The notes: generated from the sequence alone by a model not told the origin. A stretch of 64,000 nt of DNA from Sphingomonas sp. (GCF_004799495.1 NZ_SSMY01000004.1:124001-188000), one strand, 5' to 3'; shown: positions 38,170 to 47,576, counted from the stretch's first letter. Translations and numbers: made by a program.

Positions 38170-38956
38170 AGCCGACAGTTTTTTGGCGGACGACATAGCC
38201 GCGATCGCCGCGGAGGCGAGCGCCTATGCGCTCGGGCTGTGGCGCACCGATTTCAAGCGTTGGGAAAAGGCGCCGGGCAACCCGGTGTGCGAGGTCGACC
38301 TGGCGGTCAACAATTTGCTGCGCGAGCGGCTGACCGCATTGCTCCCCGACGCCGGCTGGCTGTCGGAGGAAACGGCCGACGACCCCGCGCGGCTGGGCAA
38401 GCGCCGTGTCTGGGTGGTCGATCCGATCGACGGCACACGCGATTACATTCGCGGTCGCGACGGCTGGGCGGTGTCGGTCGCGCTGGTCGACGGCGAGCAG
38501 CCGGTGATCGGCGTGCTCGACGCGGGCGCGCGCGGGGAAGTGTGGCGTGCGGAAGCCGGGAAGGGCGCGACGCTCAACGGCGTGGCGTTGGCGCATAGCG
38601 GCCGCACCGCCTTCCCCGGCGCACGCACCCCGACCGACACCTTGCCCAAGGTCGATCACGACCTGGTCGCGGTGGCCAAGCCCAACTCGATCGCGCTGCG
38701 CATCGCGATGGTGGCGGCGGGCGAGGCCGACCTGCTCGCCACGATCCGCTGGGGCAACGAATGGGACATCGCCGCCGCCGTCCTGATCGCGCGCGAAGCC
38801 GGCTGCGCGGTGAGCGACGCGCTGGGGCGGAAATTGCGGTTCAACACGCCAAGGGCGGAGGCGTTCGGCGTGCTAGTGACCGCGCCCGCGATCCAGCTGG
38901 CGGCGCTCGCGCGGCTGCATGACCGCGCAGTTGAGGCTTTGGGGAAGCCACGTTAG
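38162..38956 (+). CDS. Inositol-monophosphatase-family phosphatase (CysQ-like)
   Basis: A 264-residue, metal-dependent phosphatase. Metal-binding motifs are WLSEETADDPARLG near residue 64 and VDPIDGTRDYIRGRDGW near 82; the third Asp is in WGNEWDIAAAVLIAREAG near 200. CysQ-type members hydrolyse 3'-phosphoadenosine 5'-phosphate; others act on inositol phosphates, and I cannot separate these. GTG start inside the end of pmbA. Confidence 0.88.
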   Translation: MPEADSFLADDIAAIAAEASAYALGLWRTDFKRWEKAPGNPVCEVDLAVNNLLRERLTALLPDAGWLSEETADDPARLGKRRVWVVDPIDGTRDYIRGRDGWAVSVALVDGEQPVIGVLDAGARGEVWRAEAGKGATLNGVALAHSGRTAFPGARTPTDTLPKVDHDLVAVAKPNSIALRIAMVAAGEADLLATIRWGNEWDIAAAVLIAREAGCAVSDALGRKLRFNTPRAEAFGVLVTAPAIQLAALARLHDRAVEALGKPR

Positions 38957-38984
38957 CCTCGCCGCGTCGCTTGGGGGGTAAAAG

Positions 38985-39455
38985 ATGAACTTACTGACGC
39001 TGTCCAATCCGGTGTTCGCCGCTTACGCCGCTGCTGCTGCAACGATGGTCCTGAAAGGCGTCGCCATGTCATGGCTGACTGTTGCGCGGATGACCGGCGA
39101 AAAGGGCGGATTTCGCAGTCCGGAAGACCTTCGACGGACTCGGCTGAACCGCGATCCCAACCCCTCGCAGCTTGCGCCAAACGAACGCGTCGAACGCATC
39201 CGGCGCATCCAGATGAACGATCTGGAGAACCTGCCCTTCTTTCTAATCGCGGGTTTGCTCTATGTGCTGATCGCTCCACCGCCGACGCTCGCCATCATTC
39301 TGTTCGCCGCATACGTCGTCACGCGCTTGCTGCACTTCGTGGCCTATCTGTCGGCGCAGACGCATGACCTTCGAGCCGCGCTGTGGACGCCGGGTTCGCT
39401 GATCATCATATTCATGGCGGGCGATATATTGTGGCGTGCCGCGACCGGCAGCTGA
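38985..39455 (+). CDS. MAPEG-family membrane protein (microsomal glutathione transferase-like)
   Basis: A 156-residue, four-helix membrane protein. RVERIRRIQMNDLENLPFF near residue 62 is the MAPEG signature (E-R-x-R-R-x-x-x-N-D-L-E-N). The N-terminus KGVAMSWLTVARM fits MGST1-type members, which conjugate glutathione to lipophilic compounds or reduce peroxides. Glutathione synthesis (gshA) is encoded a few genes away, though not in the same transcription unit. Confidence 0.88.
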   Translation: MNLLTLSNPVFAAYAAAAATMVLKGVAMSWLTVARMTGEKGGFRSPEDLRRTRLNRDPNPSQLAPNERVERIRRIQMNDLENLPFFLIAGLLYVLIAPPPTLAIILFAAYVVTRLLHFVAYLSAQTHDLRAALWTPGSLIIIFMAGDILWRAATGS

Positions 39456-39461
39456 ATTGGC

Positions 39462-40166
39462 TCAAACCCCCGCCGTATCCCCCTGATACTTGATCTCGAG
39501 AAACCGCCCCTGTGTCTGCAAGCTGTCGAGGTCGCCCTGTGCCAGTTGCCCCGCCATTTCGTCGATCTGGCCGCCGATCACCTTCAGCCCATCGACCAGT
39601 TGCTGGTCGGGCGTCTTGCCGTTGCGCGGCACGTTGCGCAGCGCCTGCGGCACGCGCTCGTAGCCCTTGATGAACTCGGGGAGTTGCTCGCCCACCAGCT
39701 TGCGGATTTCCGCCGCCGCGGGGGCGTCGTCGTCGAGCGTCGCGAGCTGCGGGGTCAGCGCGTCGAGCTTCAGCCCGATCTGATCGACCACGCTGATCGC
39801 CGGCGCGGGGAGCGCGGGGCGCTGCGCGTCGAGCCAGCGGCCGGTCTGCGCGGGCAGCGCTTTGAGGTCGGTCTGGCGCAACCGTTCGAACGTGGGCGGG
39901 GCGCTCGCGGGGGTCGCGAGCAGCACCGCGGTCGCGATCAGCATCGCGACGACCATCAGGAAGAAGCCGATGATTCCGATCGGCCCGACCACCAGCCCCA
40001 GCGTCACCGCGACACCGATGATCGCGAGATCGGCGACCGCGGCGCGCGTCACGCGCTTGGCCATGTCGTTCTCGCGCGCGCGCCGGCCCGGCCCCGCCTG
40101 ATATTGCATCGAGGTACGCTCCAGCGTTTCGCGCGCTTTCGCGATAACCTCGTCAGTCGATGACAT
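39462..40166 (-). CDS. XpaC-like membrane protein paired with TelA
   Basis: A 234-residue protein: a basic N-terminal segment, two adjacent membrane helices at about residues 45-85 (LAIIGVAVTLGLVVGPIGII, FFLMVVAMLIATAVLL), then a cytoplasmic helical domain ending DLDSLQTQGRFLEIKY. This layout and ending resemble the XpaC family (named for 5-bromo-4-chloroindolyl phosphate hydrolysis), whose genes adjoin telA-like genes in Bacillus. It follows the TelA gene after four bases. Assignment by architecture and partnership, not by clear motif. Confidence 0.65.
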   Translation of the reverse strand: MSSTDEVIAKARETLERTSMQYQAGPGRRARENDMAKRVTRAAVADLAIIGVAVTLGLVVGPIGIIGFFLMVVAMLIATAVLLATPASAPPTFERLRQTDLKALPAQTGRWLDAQRPALPAPAISVVDQIGLKLDALTPQLATLDDDAPAAAEIRKLVGEQLPEFIKGYERVPQALRNVPRNGKTPDQQLVDGLKVIGGQIDEMAGQLAQGDLDSLQTQGRFLEIKYQGDTAGV

Positions 40167-40170
40167 ACGC

Positions 40171-41397
40171 CTACACCGCTTCCAGCTTGAACGTATCCGC
40201 CGACGGCCCTTCGAGCGCGGCCTGCGCCTGGCCCTCGGCGCGGGCGATATAGCCCTTCGACTTCTCGACTTCCGACGACAGCGTCGTGACGGTCGTCTTC
40301 ATGCTGTCGAGCGCCTTCATCTTGAACACGTCGATCGCGTCCATCGTGTCGTAGATGTTCTGGAACGCGCGCTGGAGTACCTCGACGGGGATGGTCGAGG
40401 CGGCCGCCTGTTCGTGGATCGCCGCGGTCTGCGACTTCAAGAGCTTGCCGGTCGAATCGATGATGTTCGCGGTGGTCGTGTTGAGCTGAGTCACTTGCTC
40501 CAATACCAGCTTCTGGTTGGTCAGCGCCTGCGCCACCGTGACGGCAGTGCGCAACGCCGCGACCGTCGTCGTGCTCGCGCGATCCACCCCCTTCACCAGC
40601 TCGACATTGTTCTTCTTGACCAGATCGAGCGCCAGATAGCCCTGCACCGTCACCGCCATCTGCGTCAGCAAATCCTGCGTGCGCTGGCGGGCGTAGAACA
40701 ATGCGGTCTCGCGGATCGCCTTGGCCTTGGCCGGGTCGGTCGCGTCGAGGTCGTTGGCCTTGTCCTCCAGCTTCTGGTCCATGACCTTCGACAGGTGGAT
40801 CATCTGTTCGAGCCGGCCCATCGATGTCCACAGATTGCCGCGCTCGGTGTCGATCGCGGCATTGTCCATCAACAGCTCGTCCTTGCCCGAGGACAGGTTC
40901 TTCAGGATCGCGGAGATGTGGTTCTGCGACGATTTGTACTGGTCGAAATAACCGGTCAGCTTGGTCCCGAACAATTTGTCGAGGAACCCGCGCCCGCCGC
41001 CGAAGAACTTGCCGTTGTTCGCCGGGTCGAGCTTCTCGATCGTCAGGCGTAGCTGGACCAGATCGGCGCCGACCCCGCCCTCCTTGTCCATCGCGCGCAC
41101 CGGACGGTCGAGGAAGCGGTTCGACTGCGACGCGGCCTCGCGGATTTCCTTCTGCCCCATGCTGGTGATCGCATCGACGCGTTTGCCGAACTCGGGCGAA
41201 TCGACGTCCTGCGCGACCAGATCCTCGACGAACGCCTCGACCCGCGATTCGAGCTCGGTCTTCTTGGCGTCGTCGACCGGTACCAGCCCGGCGGCCTTGG
41301 TCGGCGTCACCACCGGCACGGGATCGGGCGCGGTCAGCACCAGATCGGGCTCGGCAGTGGTCGTCTCGGTCGGGCCAACAGTCGGGGTCGTCGCCAT
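40171..41397 (-). CDS. TelA-family toxic-anion resistance protein
   Basis: A 408-residue cytoplasmic, mostly helical protein of the TelA/KlaA family, linked in plasmids and Bacillus to tellurite, nisin and other envelope stress resistance, mechanism unknown. Typical blocks are LRLTIEKLDPANNGKFFGG, LFGTKLTGYFDQYKSSQNHI and AIRETALFYARQRTQDLLTQM. A perfect AGGAGG lies before the ATG at 41397 and settles the start. First gene of a two-gene unit with the XpaC-like gene; divergent from typA. Confidence 0.9.
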   Translation of the reverse strand: MATTPTVGPTETTTAEPDLVLTAPDPVPVVTPTKAAGLVPVDDAKKTELESRVEAFVEDLVAQDVDSPEFGKRVDAITSMGQKEIREAASQSNRFLDRPVRAMDKEGGVGADLVQLRLTIEKLDPANNGKFFGGGRGFLDKLFGTKLTGYFDQYKSSQNHISAILKNLSSGKDELLMDNAAIDTERGNLWTSMGRLEQMIHLSKVMDQKLEDKANDLDATDPAKAKAIRETALFYARQRTQDLLTQMAVTVQGYLALDLVKKNNVELVKGVDRASTTTVAALRTAVTVAQALTNQKLVLEQVTQLNTTTANIIDSTGKLLKSQTAAIHEQAAASTIPVEVLQRAFQNIYDTMDAIDVFKMKALDSMKTTVTTLSSEVEKSKGYIARAEGQAQAALEGPSADTFKLEAV

Positions 41398-41564
41398 CAA
41401 TTCCTCCTGAACGGATGCGCCCAGAGTAATCACTGCGGAGCGCATCGCCAAGTGTATTATTCAACTAATTCACCCTCAAGCCCCGGCCGCCCCTTTCCGC
41501 ATTGCAACAATTGCGCTATGCGCGCCCTCGAACCCGCCTTCGGGCGCCCCAATCAGGACCGATC

Positions 41565-43388
41565 ATGAACCTCCGCAACGTGGCGATCATCGCCCACGTC
41601 GATCACGGCAAGACCACGCTCGTCGACCAGCTCTTCCGTCAATCGGGCACGTTCCGCGACAACCAGCGCGTCGAAGAGCGCGCGATGGATTCGAACGATC
41701 TGGAAAAGGAACGCGGGATCACGATCCTGGCGAAACCGACCTCGGTCGAGTGGGAAGGCACGCGGATCAATATCGTCGACACGCCCGGCCACGCCGATTT
41801 CGGCGGCGAGGTCGAACGGATCCTGTCGATGGTCGACGGCGTGATCCTGCTGGTCGACGCTTCCGAAGGCGCGATGCCGCAGACCAAGTTCGTGACGGGC
41901 AAGGCGCTCAAGCTCGGCCTGCGCCCCATCGTCGTGGTCAACAAGATCGACCGGCCCGACGAGCGCATCCAGGAAGTGCTCGACGAAGTGTTCGACCTGT
42001 TCGTGTCGCTCGACGCGACCGACGAGCAGCTCGATTTCCCGGTGCTCTACGCTTCGGGACGCAACGGCTACGCCAATGAGAATCCGGACCTGCGCGAAGG
42101 CACGCTGCGCCCACTGTTCGAGAAGATCGTCGATCACGTGCCGCCGCCGAACCTCGACGAGGATGCTCCGTTCAGTTTCCTCGTGACGCTGCTCGACCGC
42201 GACAATTTCCTCGGCAGAGTGCTCACGGGGCGCGTCCAGTCGGGGGTTGTGAAGGTCAACCAGCCGATCCATGCGCTGAACGACGACGGCAAGATCATCG
42301 AGACCGGTCGCGCCTCCAAATTGATGAGCTTCCGCGGACTCGAGCGCGTGCCCGTCGAGGAAGCGCGCGCGGGTGACATCATCAGCCTCGCCGGCCTGAC
42401 GGTCGCGACCGTCGCCGACACGATCGCCGACCCCAGCGTCACCGAAGCGATCCACGCGCAGAAGATCGATCCTCCCACGCTGTCGATGCGCTTCGCCGTC
42501 AACGACAGCCCGATGGCGGGGCGCGAGGGCAGCAAGGTCACGTCGCGCATGATCCGCGACCGGCTCGAGCGCGAGGCCGAATCGAACGTCGCGATCAAGG
42601 TCACCGAAAGCGCCGACAAGGACAGCTTCGAAGTGGCGGGCCGCGGCGAGCTCCAGCTCGGCGTGCTGATCGAGACGATGCGCCGCGAGGGCTTCGAACT
42701 CGGCATCAGCCGCCCGCGCGTGCTGTTTCGCGAGGACGAGAATGGCGGCAAGACCGAGCCCTACGAGACCGTCGTGATCGACGTCGATGACGAATATTCG
42801 GGCACGGTCGTCGACAAGATGAACCAGCGCAAGGGCGAGATGACCGACATGCGCCCCTCGGGCGGCGGCAAGACGCGCATCACCTTCTCCGCGCCCAGCC
42901 GCGGCCTGATCGGCTATCACGGCGAATTCCTGTCGGACACGCGCGGCACCGGGATCATGAACCGGCTGTTCGAGAAGTACGGGCCGCACAAAGGCAATAT
43001 CGAGGGCCGCAAGAACGGCGTGCTGATCTCCAACGGCTCGGGCGAGGCGCAGAGCTACGCGCTCGGCCCGCTCGAGGATCGCGGCATCCTGTTCGTCGGG
43101 CACGGCGAGGCGCTCTACGAGGGCATGATCATCGGGGAGAACGCGAAGACGGAAGACCTCGAGGTCAACCCGATGAAGGCGAAGCAGCTGACCAACTTCC
43201 GCGCGAGCGGGGGCAAGGACGACGCCGTCCGCCTGTCGCCGCCCAAGAAGATGACGCTGGAACAGGCGATCGCGTACATCGACGACGACGAGATGGTCGA
43301 AGTGACGCCGAGCAAGATTCGGCTGCGCAAGCGCTTCCTCGACCCGCATGAGCGGAAAAGGGCGAGCCGGGCGAAGGTCGCCGCCTAA
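41565..43388 (+). CDS. typA: Translational GTPase TypA/BipA
   Basis: A 607-residue ribosome-associated GTPase. G1 is AHVDHGKTT near residue 11, the switch has ERGITILAK, G3 is VDTPGHADFGGEVER and G4 is VVNKIDRPD. Elongation-factor-like domains follow, then the TypA-specific C-terminus (DTRGTGIMNRLFEKYGPHKG). It supports ribosome assembly and growth under stress or cold. The last bases overlap the stop of the convergent hybrid kinase. Confidence 0.97.
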   Translation: MNLRNVAIIAHVDHGKTTLVDQLFRQSGTFRDNQRVEERAMDSNDLEKERGITILAKPTSVEWEGTRINIVDTPGHADFGGEVERILSMVDGVILLVDASEGAMPQTKFVTGKALKLGLRPIVVVNKIDRPDERIQEVLDEVFDLFVSLDATDEQLDFPVLYASGRNGYANENPDLREGTLRPLFEKIVDHVPPPNLDEDAPFSFLVTLLDRDNFLGRVLTGRVQSGVVKVNQPIHALNDDGKIIETGRASKLMSFRGLERVPVEEARAGDIISLAGLTVATVADTIADPSVTEAIHAQKIDPPTLSMRFAVNDSPMAGREGSKVTSRMIRDRLEREAESNVAIKVTESADKDSFEVAGRGELQLGVLIETMRREGFELGISRPRVLFREDENGGKTEPYETVVIDVDDEYSGTVVDKMNQRKGEMTDMRPSGGGKTRITFSAPSRGLIGYHGEFLSDTRGTGIMNRLFEKYGPHKGNIEGRKNGVLISNGSGEAQSYALGPLEDRGILFVGHGEALYEGMIIGENAKTEDLEVNPMKAKQLTNFRASGGKDDAVRLSPPKKMTLEQAIAYIDDDEMVEVTPSKIRLRKRFLDPHERKRASRAKVAA

Positions 43389-45907
43389 CTAGCAATCACC
43401 TCGCGGATCCGGTTCGCCAGCACGTCGATCGCGAACGGCTTGGTCAGCACGTGCATGCCGGGGTCGAGCTGGCCGTTGCCGATCACCGCATTCTCGGCAT
43501 AGCCGGTGATGAACAGGACTTTCAGGTCCGGCCGGTCGACGCGTGCAGCGTCGGCGAGCTGGCGGCCGTTCATGCCCTTGGGCAACCCGACGTCGGTCAC
43601 CAGCAACTGAATCCCGGGGTGCGCGCGTAGCATCGCGAGCCCCGACACGCCGTCGCCCGCCTCCATCGCATCATATCCCAGCTCGGCCAGCGTATCGACG
43701 ATCAGCGCGCGGACCGCGGGCTCGTCGTCGACCACCAGCACGGTCTCGCCGACCAGCGACGGCGGCAACGGGGCGGCGCCGACCGTATCCTGCTCGGGCT
43801 GCGCTTGCGAATGAACCCGCGGGAAATAGAGACACATCGTCGTGCCCTCGCCCATTTCCGAATATATGCGGACCTGCCCGCCCGACTGGCGCACGAAGCC
43901 GTAGATCATCGACAGGCCCAGCCCCGTCCCCTCGCCTATAGGTTTTGTCGTGTAGAACGGGTCGAACGCGCGCTCGATCGTTTCTGGCGACATGCCAGTA
44001 CCGGTGTCGGTCACGCACAGCGAGACATATTGGCCGGGCGGCAAGTCGCGCTCGCGCGCCGCCGCTGCGTCGAGCCATTTGTTCGCGGTCTCGATCGTGA
44101 TCCGCCCGCCGTCAGGCATCGCATCGCGCGCGTTGATGCACAGGTTGAGCAACGCGTTCTCGAGCTGGTTGGCATCCACCAGCGTTGTCCACAGCCCGCC
44201 CGCGCCGACCACCTCGATCTCGACCGCCGGCCCGACCGAGCGGCGCAGGAATTCATCCATGCTCGCCACCAGCCGGTTGATATCGGTCGGCTTGGGATCG
44301 AGCGTCTGGCGGCGCGAGAACGCCAGCAGGCGATGCGTGAGCGAGGCTGCGCGCTTGGCCGCCGTGCGCGCCATTTCGACATATTTGCCGATCTCGCCCG
44401 ATCGCCCCTGCTTGATCCGCATCTCGATCAGTTCGAGTCCGCCGGAAATACCCGTCAGCAAATTGTTGAAATCGTGCGCGAGGCCACCGGTCAGCTGACC
44501 CACCGCCTCCATCTTCTGTGCCTGGCGCAACTGCTCCTGCGCCGCCTCGCTCTCGCGCGTGCGCTCCTCGACCTGGCGTTCGAGCGATTCCGCCAGCTCA
44601 GCGAGCGCCGCCTCGGCGTTGCGCCGCTCGATCGCGGCCTGCGTGCGGTCGGCGACGTCGCGCATGAACGCAATGTCCTCTGGACTCCATTCGCGCACGC
44701 TTTTGTTGTTGACGTAGAGCAACGCGACGAACGCGCCGTGATCGACCACCGGCATGTTGATGAATGCGCGCGCGTGGATCGCTTCCAGCTCCGCCGTGCC
44801 GCCGCTCGTCCGCGGGTCGAGGCGCGCATCGGCGATCGTCACCACCTCGCCGCGCTTCAGATTGTCGATATACGATCCATAGTCGCGGAACTGGAGCGTG
44901 CCCGCGAGCGATACGGTGCCCGGGCTGTTCCAGTCGCGCTCGATGGTAATCGTCTCGTTCGCGCGGTCGATCAGGCCGTAGCCGGCACGGCTGACGCCCA
45001 GCGTCGTCCCGATGATCTCCGCCGCGAGATACGACATCTCGGCCGGGTCGGTCATTTCGCGCAGGCCGTCACCCAGCGCGATCAGCGCGGCCTGGTGACT
45101 CAGGACGCGGCGCCGGGCAGTGACGTCCTGCGACACGCCGACCATCTGGCGGACGCGCCCGTGGCTGTCGTGCTCCAGCCGCCCGTTGACCTGGATCCAG
45201 TGGAGCGACCCGTCGGGCCAGACGATGCGGTATTCGACCTCGTAATGCTCGCCGGTCGACAGCGACCGGTCGACCGCGGCGCGCATGTGGGCGCGGTCGT
45301 CGGGATGGATCGCGTCGAGCAGGTCCGGGTAGCTGAACGGCTCGTCGGCGCCCCGGCCATATTGCGCCCTGCACTCGGGCGAGGTGTGCAGATCGTTGCT
45401 GCGCAGGTCCATCGTCCAGGCACCCAGCCCGCCCGCCGCGAGCGCGACGCGCAACCGTTCCTGACCGGCGTTGATGGCGACCAGCCGCGTCCGCGCCTCA
45501 TATTGCCGCAACCGCGCGCGCCGCGCCGCGCGCGCCAGGCTGATCAGCGTGGTCGGGTGGAACGGCCGTTCGAGGAAGGTGACGTTGCCCAGCGTCTCGA
45601 GCAATCGCACCGCGCCCGGGTTACGCTCGAGCCCGCCGCCGCGCGCGGTCAGCACGATGAACGGGAAGTCGGACCATTCTTCCTGATCGGCAAGGAACCC
45701 CGCCAGGTCGCGCAGATCGGCGCCGCGCAACGTTTCCTCGGTGACGATCGCGAACCCTGCCCCGCCGCGAAGCGTCTGGACGAACGACGCAAGGTCGGGA
45801 ACGGCCGCTGCCTCCAGCCCCGCCTCGCGCAACATCGCCTGCGCGACGTCCGCATCGCGGCCGCGCGGCGCCAGGATCAGCGCATTTTCGGCGGTCGTCC
45901 GGTTCAA
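43385..45907 (-). CDS. Hybrid sensor histidine kinase: degenerate receiver-PAS-GAF-HisKA-HATPase-receiver
   Basis: An 840-residue cytoplasmic kinase without membrane segments. Residues 8-130 resemble a receiver (ENALILAPRGRDADVAQAML, FPFIVLTARGG, FLERPFHPTTL) but lack the acidic pocket, the phospho-acceptor Asp (IVTEETL) and the Lys (Arg in ERP). PAS spans about 150-265, GAF 275-430, coiled coil 430-465, His478 in GLAHDFNNLL, ATP-binding 575-695, and a normal C-terminal receiver has Asp727/728, Asp772 and Lys823. The start is TTG at 45907, six bases after the kaiC-like stop, so both are in one operon. The PAS/GAF signals are unknown. Confidence 0.9.
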   Translation of the reverse strand: MNRTTAENALILAPRGRDADVAQAMLREAGLEAAAVPDLASFVQTLRGGAGFAIVTEETLRGADLRDLAGFLADQEEWSDFPFIVLTARGGGLERNPGAVRLLETLGNVTFLERPFHPTTLISLARAARRARLRQYEARTRLVAINAGQERLRVALAAGGLGAWTMDLRSNDLHTSPECRAQYGRGADEPFSYPDLLDAIHPDDRAHMRAAVDRSLSTGEHYEVEYRIVWPDGSLHWIQVNGRLEHDSHGRVRQMVGVSQDVTARRRVLSHQAALIALGDGLREMTDPAEMSYLAAEIIGTTLGVSRAGYGLIDRANETITIERDWNSPGTVSLAGTLQFRDYGSYIDNLKRGEVVTIADARLDPRTSGGTAELEAIHARAFINMPVVDHGAFVALLYVNNKSVREWSPEDIAFMRDVADRTQAAIERRNAEAALAELAESLERQVEERTRESEAAQEQLRQAQKMEAVGQLTGGLAHDFNNLLTGISGGLELIEMRIKQGRSGEIGKYVEMARTAAKRAASLTHRLLAFSRRQTLDPKPTDINRLVASMDEFLRRSVGPAVEIEVVGAGGLWTTLVDANQLENALLNLCINARDAMPDGGRITIETANKWLDAAAARERDLPPGQYVSLCVTDTGTGMSPETIERAFDPFYTTKPIGEGTGLGLSMIYGFVRQSGGQVRIYSEMGEGTTMCLYFPRVHSQAQPEQDTVGAAPLPPSLVGETVLVVDDEPAVRALIVDTLAELGYDAMEAGDGVSGLAMLRAHPGIQLLVTDVGLPKGMNGRQLADAARVDRPDLKVLFITGYAENAVIGNGQLDPGMHVLTKPFAIDVLANRIREVIAS

Positions 45908-45913
45908 GCGCGG

Positions 45914-47395
45914 CTACGCCTTGCTCGTATCCAGCAGCGTGGCACTGCCTTCGTGCAGCAGGCTCGGCACGCCGCGCAACACGCCCTGGAATCCCGCGAG
46001 CGGCTCGCCCAGCGTGATCCCCTGACTGCCGAGCATATACTCCCTGATCGTGTCTTCGTGCGTGCCCGTGCGTTTCTTGACGACCGAAACTGCGCGACGA
46101 ACGCGCCCGAGCGCCTCGAAATAACGCAAGAGGATGACGGTATCGGCCAGATAGGTGACATCGACCGGCGCCTTCATGTCGCCGACCAGTCCGTGCTGCG
46201 CCACCGTCAGGAAGGTCGTCGCGCCCTGACGGTTCAGATATTGCAGCAATTCGTGCATGTGCAGAACGAGCGCCTGTTCCTCGGGCATCGCCGCCTGGTA
46301 ACCGTTGAGGCTGTCGATCACGACGGTACGTGCGCCATGCTTTTCGACGCAGACGCGAACCCGCTCCGAGAACTCGCCCGGGGTCAACTCTGCCGCGTCG
46401 ATCTGTTCGATCACCAGCTTCTTGGCATCGACCATCGCCTGCAGGTCGATCCCCAGCCCCTTCGACCGTTCGAACAACAGCCCGAGCTCTTCGTCGAATA
46501 CGAACATCGCCGCGCTTTCACCGCGTGCTACCGCCGACTTCACGAAACTGAGCGCGAGCAGCGACTTGCCCGTGCCCGATGGTCCTAGAATCAGCGTGCT
46601 CGACCCGCGCTCTAGTCCGCCGCCTAGCAGCCGATTCAGCGACTCGTTGTCGCTCGCCACGGTCTTGCGCGCGAAACCCGCCCGGTACTCGGCCGACACC
46701 AAACGCGGGAACACGCGCACGCCCCCGGTGTCGATCACGAAGTCGTGGAAGCCACCGCGATAGCGCCGCCCGCGATATTTGAGCACGCGCATCCGCCGCC
46801 GTTCGGCGCCGTAACTGGGGGACAATTCCTCCAGCCGGATCACCGCATGCGCGACGCTGTGCACGGTCTTGTCCATCACGTCCGCGGTCAAATCGTCGAG
46901 CATCAGCACGGTCGCGTCGTGTTTCGCGAAATAGTGCTTGAGCGCGAGGATCTGGCGGCGATAGCGCAGCGAGCTTTGCGCGAGCAGGCGGATTTCGGAC
47001 AGGCTGTCGAGCACCACCCGTGACGGCTTCACGCGCTCGAACGCTTCGAAGATGCGCTTGGTGGTTTCGCCGAGTTCGAGATCGGACGAATAAAGCAGGC
47101 TTTGCTGCTGGTCCTCGTCGAGGAGGCTCTCCGGCGGGATCAGTTCGAACACTTTGAAGTTATCGGGGAAGGTCCAGCCGTGCGACGCCGCGCCGTCGCG
47201 CAACTCCTGCTCGGTTTCCGACAGGGTAATGTACAGAACGGTCTCGCCCGCTGCCGCGCCCGCCATCAGGAATTGCGTGGCGATCGTGGTCTTGCCGGTG
47301 CCAGGGCTACCCTCGAGCAAGTATAGCCGGCCCTTCGCCAAGCCCCCCGCCAGTATTTCGTCCAGTCCGGCAACGCCGGTTTCGTAGTTATCCAT
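45914..47395 (-). CDS. KaiC-family tandem RecA ATPase
   Basis: A 493-residue cytoplasmic protein with two KaiC domains. Walker A motifs are GSPGTGKTT near residue 29 and GPSGTGKSL near 271; Walker B-like segments are RVVLDSLSEIRLL and TVVIDSLNGYQ; catalytic glutamates follow beta strands (TLSETEQELRD, FVFDEELGLLF). At the site of the cyanobacterial phospho-pair Ser431/Thr432 (by-eye alignment) the sequence reads VDVTYLADT, giving Thr-Tyr. The ATG at 47395 has GGAG five bases upstream. KaiA and KaiB are absent nearby; the output is probably the hybrid kinase encoded next. Confidence 0.92.
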   Translation of the reverse strand: MDNYETGVAGLDEILAGGLAKGRLYLLEGSPGTGKTTIATQFLMAGAAAGETVLYITLSETEQELRDGAASHGWTFPDNFKVFELIPPESLLDEDQQQSLLYSSDLELGETTKRIFEAFERVKPSRVVLDSLSEIRLLAQSSLRYRRQILALKHYFAKHDATVLMLDDLTADVMDKTVHSVAHAVIRLEELSPSYGAERRRMRVLKYRGRRYRGGFHDFVIDTGGVRVFPRLVSAEYRAGFARKTVASDNESLNRLLGGGLERGSSTLILGPSGTGKSLLALSFVKSAVARGESAAMFVFDEELGLLFERSKGLGIDLQAMVDAKKLVIEQIDAAELTPGEFSERVRVCVEKHGARTVVIDSLNGYQAAMPEEQALVLHMHELLQYLNRQGATTFLTVAQHGLVGDMKAPVDVTYLADTVILLRYFEALGRVRRAVSVVKKRTGTHEDTIREYMLGSQGITLGEPLAGFQGVLRGVPSLLHEGSATLLDTSKA

Positions 47396-47529
47396 CGTCA
47401 CTCCGTCGCGCGATTGATTACGGCTAACAGGTACGCGACCGTTACAACCTAACTTGGCTCAATGCCGCAACGACGATTTTGATCCGATGGGATGGAAGCG
47501 GCGCGAAGGGCGCACGGCGTCGACGGGGC

Positions 47530-47569
47530 GACGGCGCCGCCGAAATTGGATGGGAAAGACGGCGCCGTC
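47530..47569 (-). terminator. Hairpin after the anti-sigma gene
   Basis: GACGGCGCC (47530-47538) and GGCGCCGTC (47561-47569) are exact complements. In the minus direction this follows the anti-sigma stop (47577) by eight bases and the inner arm is followed by TTTCCC. The 12-base self-palindrome GACGGCGCCGTC at 47558-47569 offers an alternative fold. Probable transcription end. Confidence 0.5.
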
Positions 47570-47576
47570 CTGGCGC

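Noticed and set aside
41553..43349. Minus-strand open frame of about 600 codons antisense to typA
   Set aside because: Mirror of a strongly conserved GTPase gene; product shows only Asp/Arg/His-rich low-complexity sequence.
43805..46588. Plus-strand open frame of 927 codons antisense to the hybrid kinase and KaiC genes
   Set aside because: Long antisense frames are expected at this GC content. Its product is Arg/Ala-rich without motifs, while the minus strand encodes clear conserved domains.
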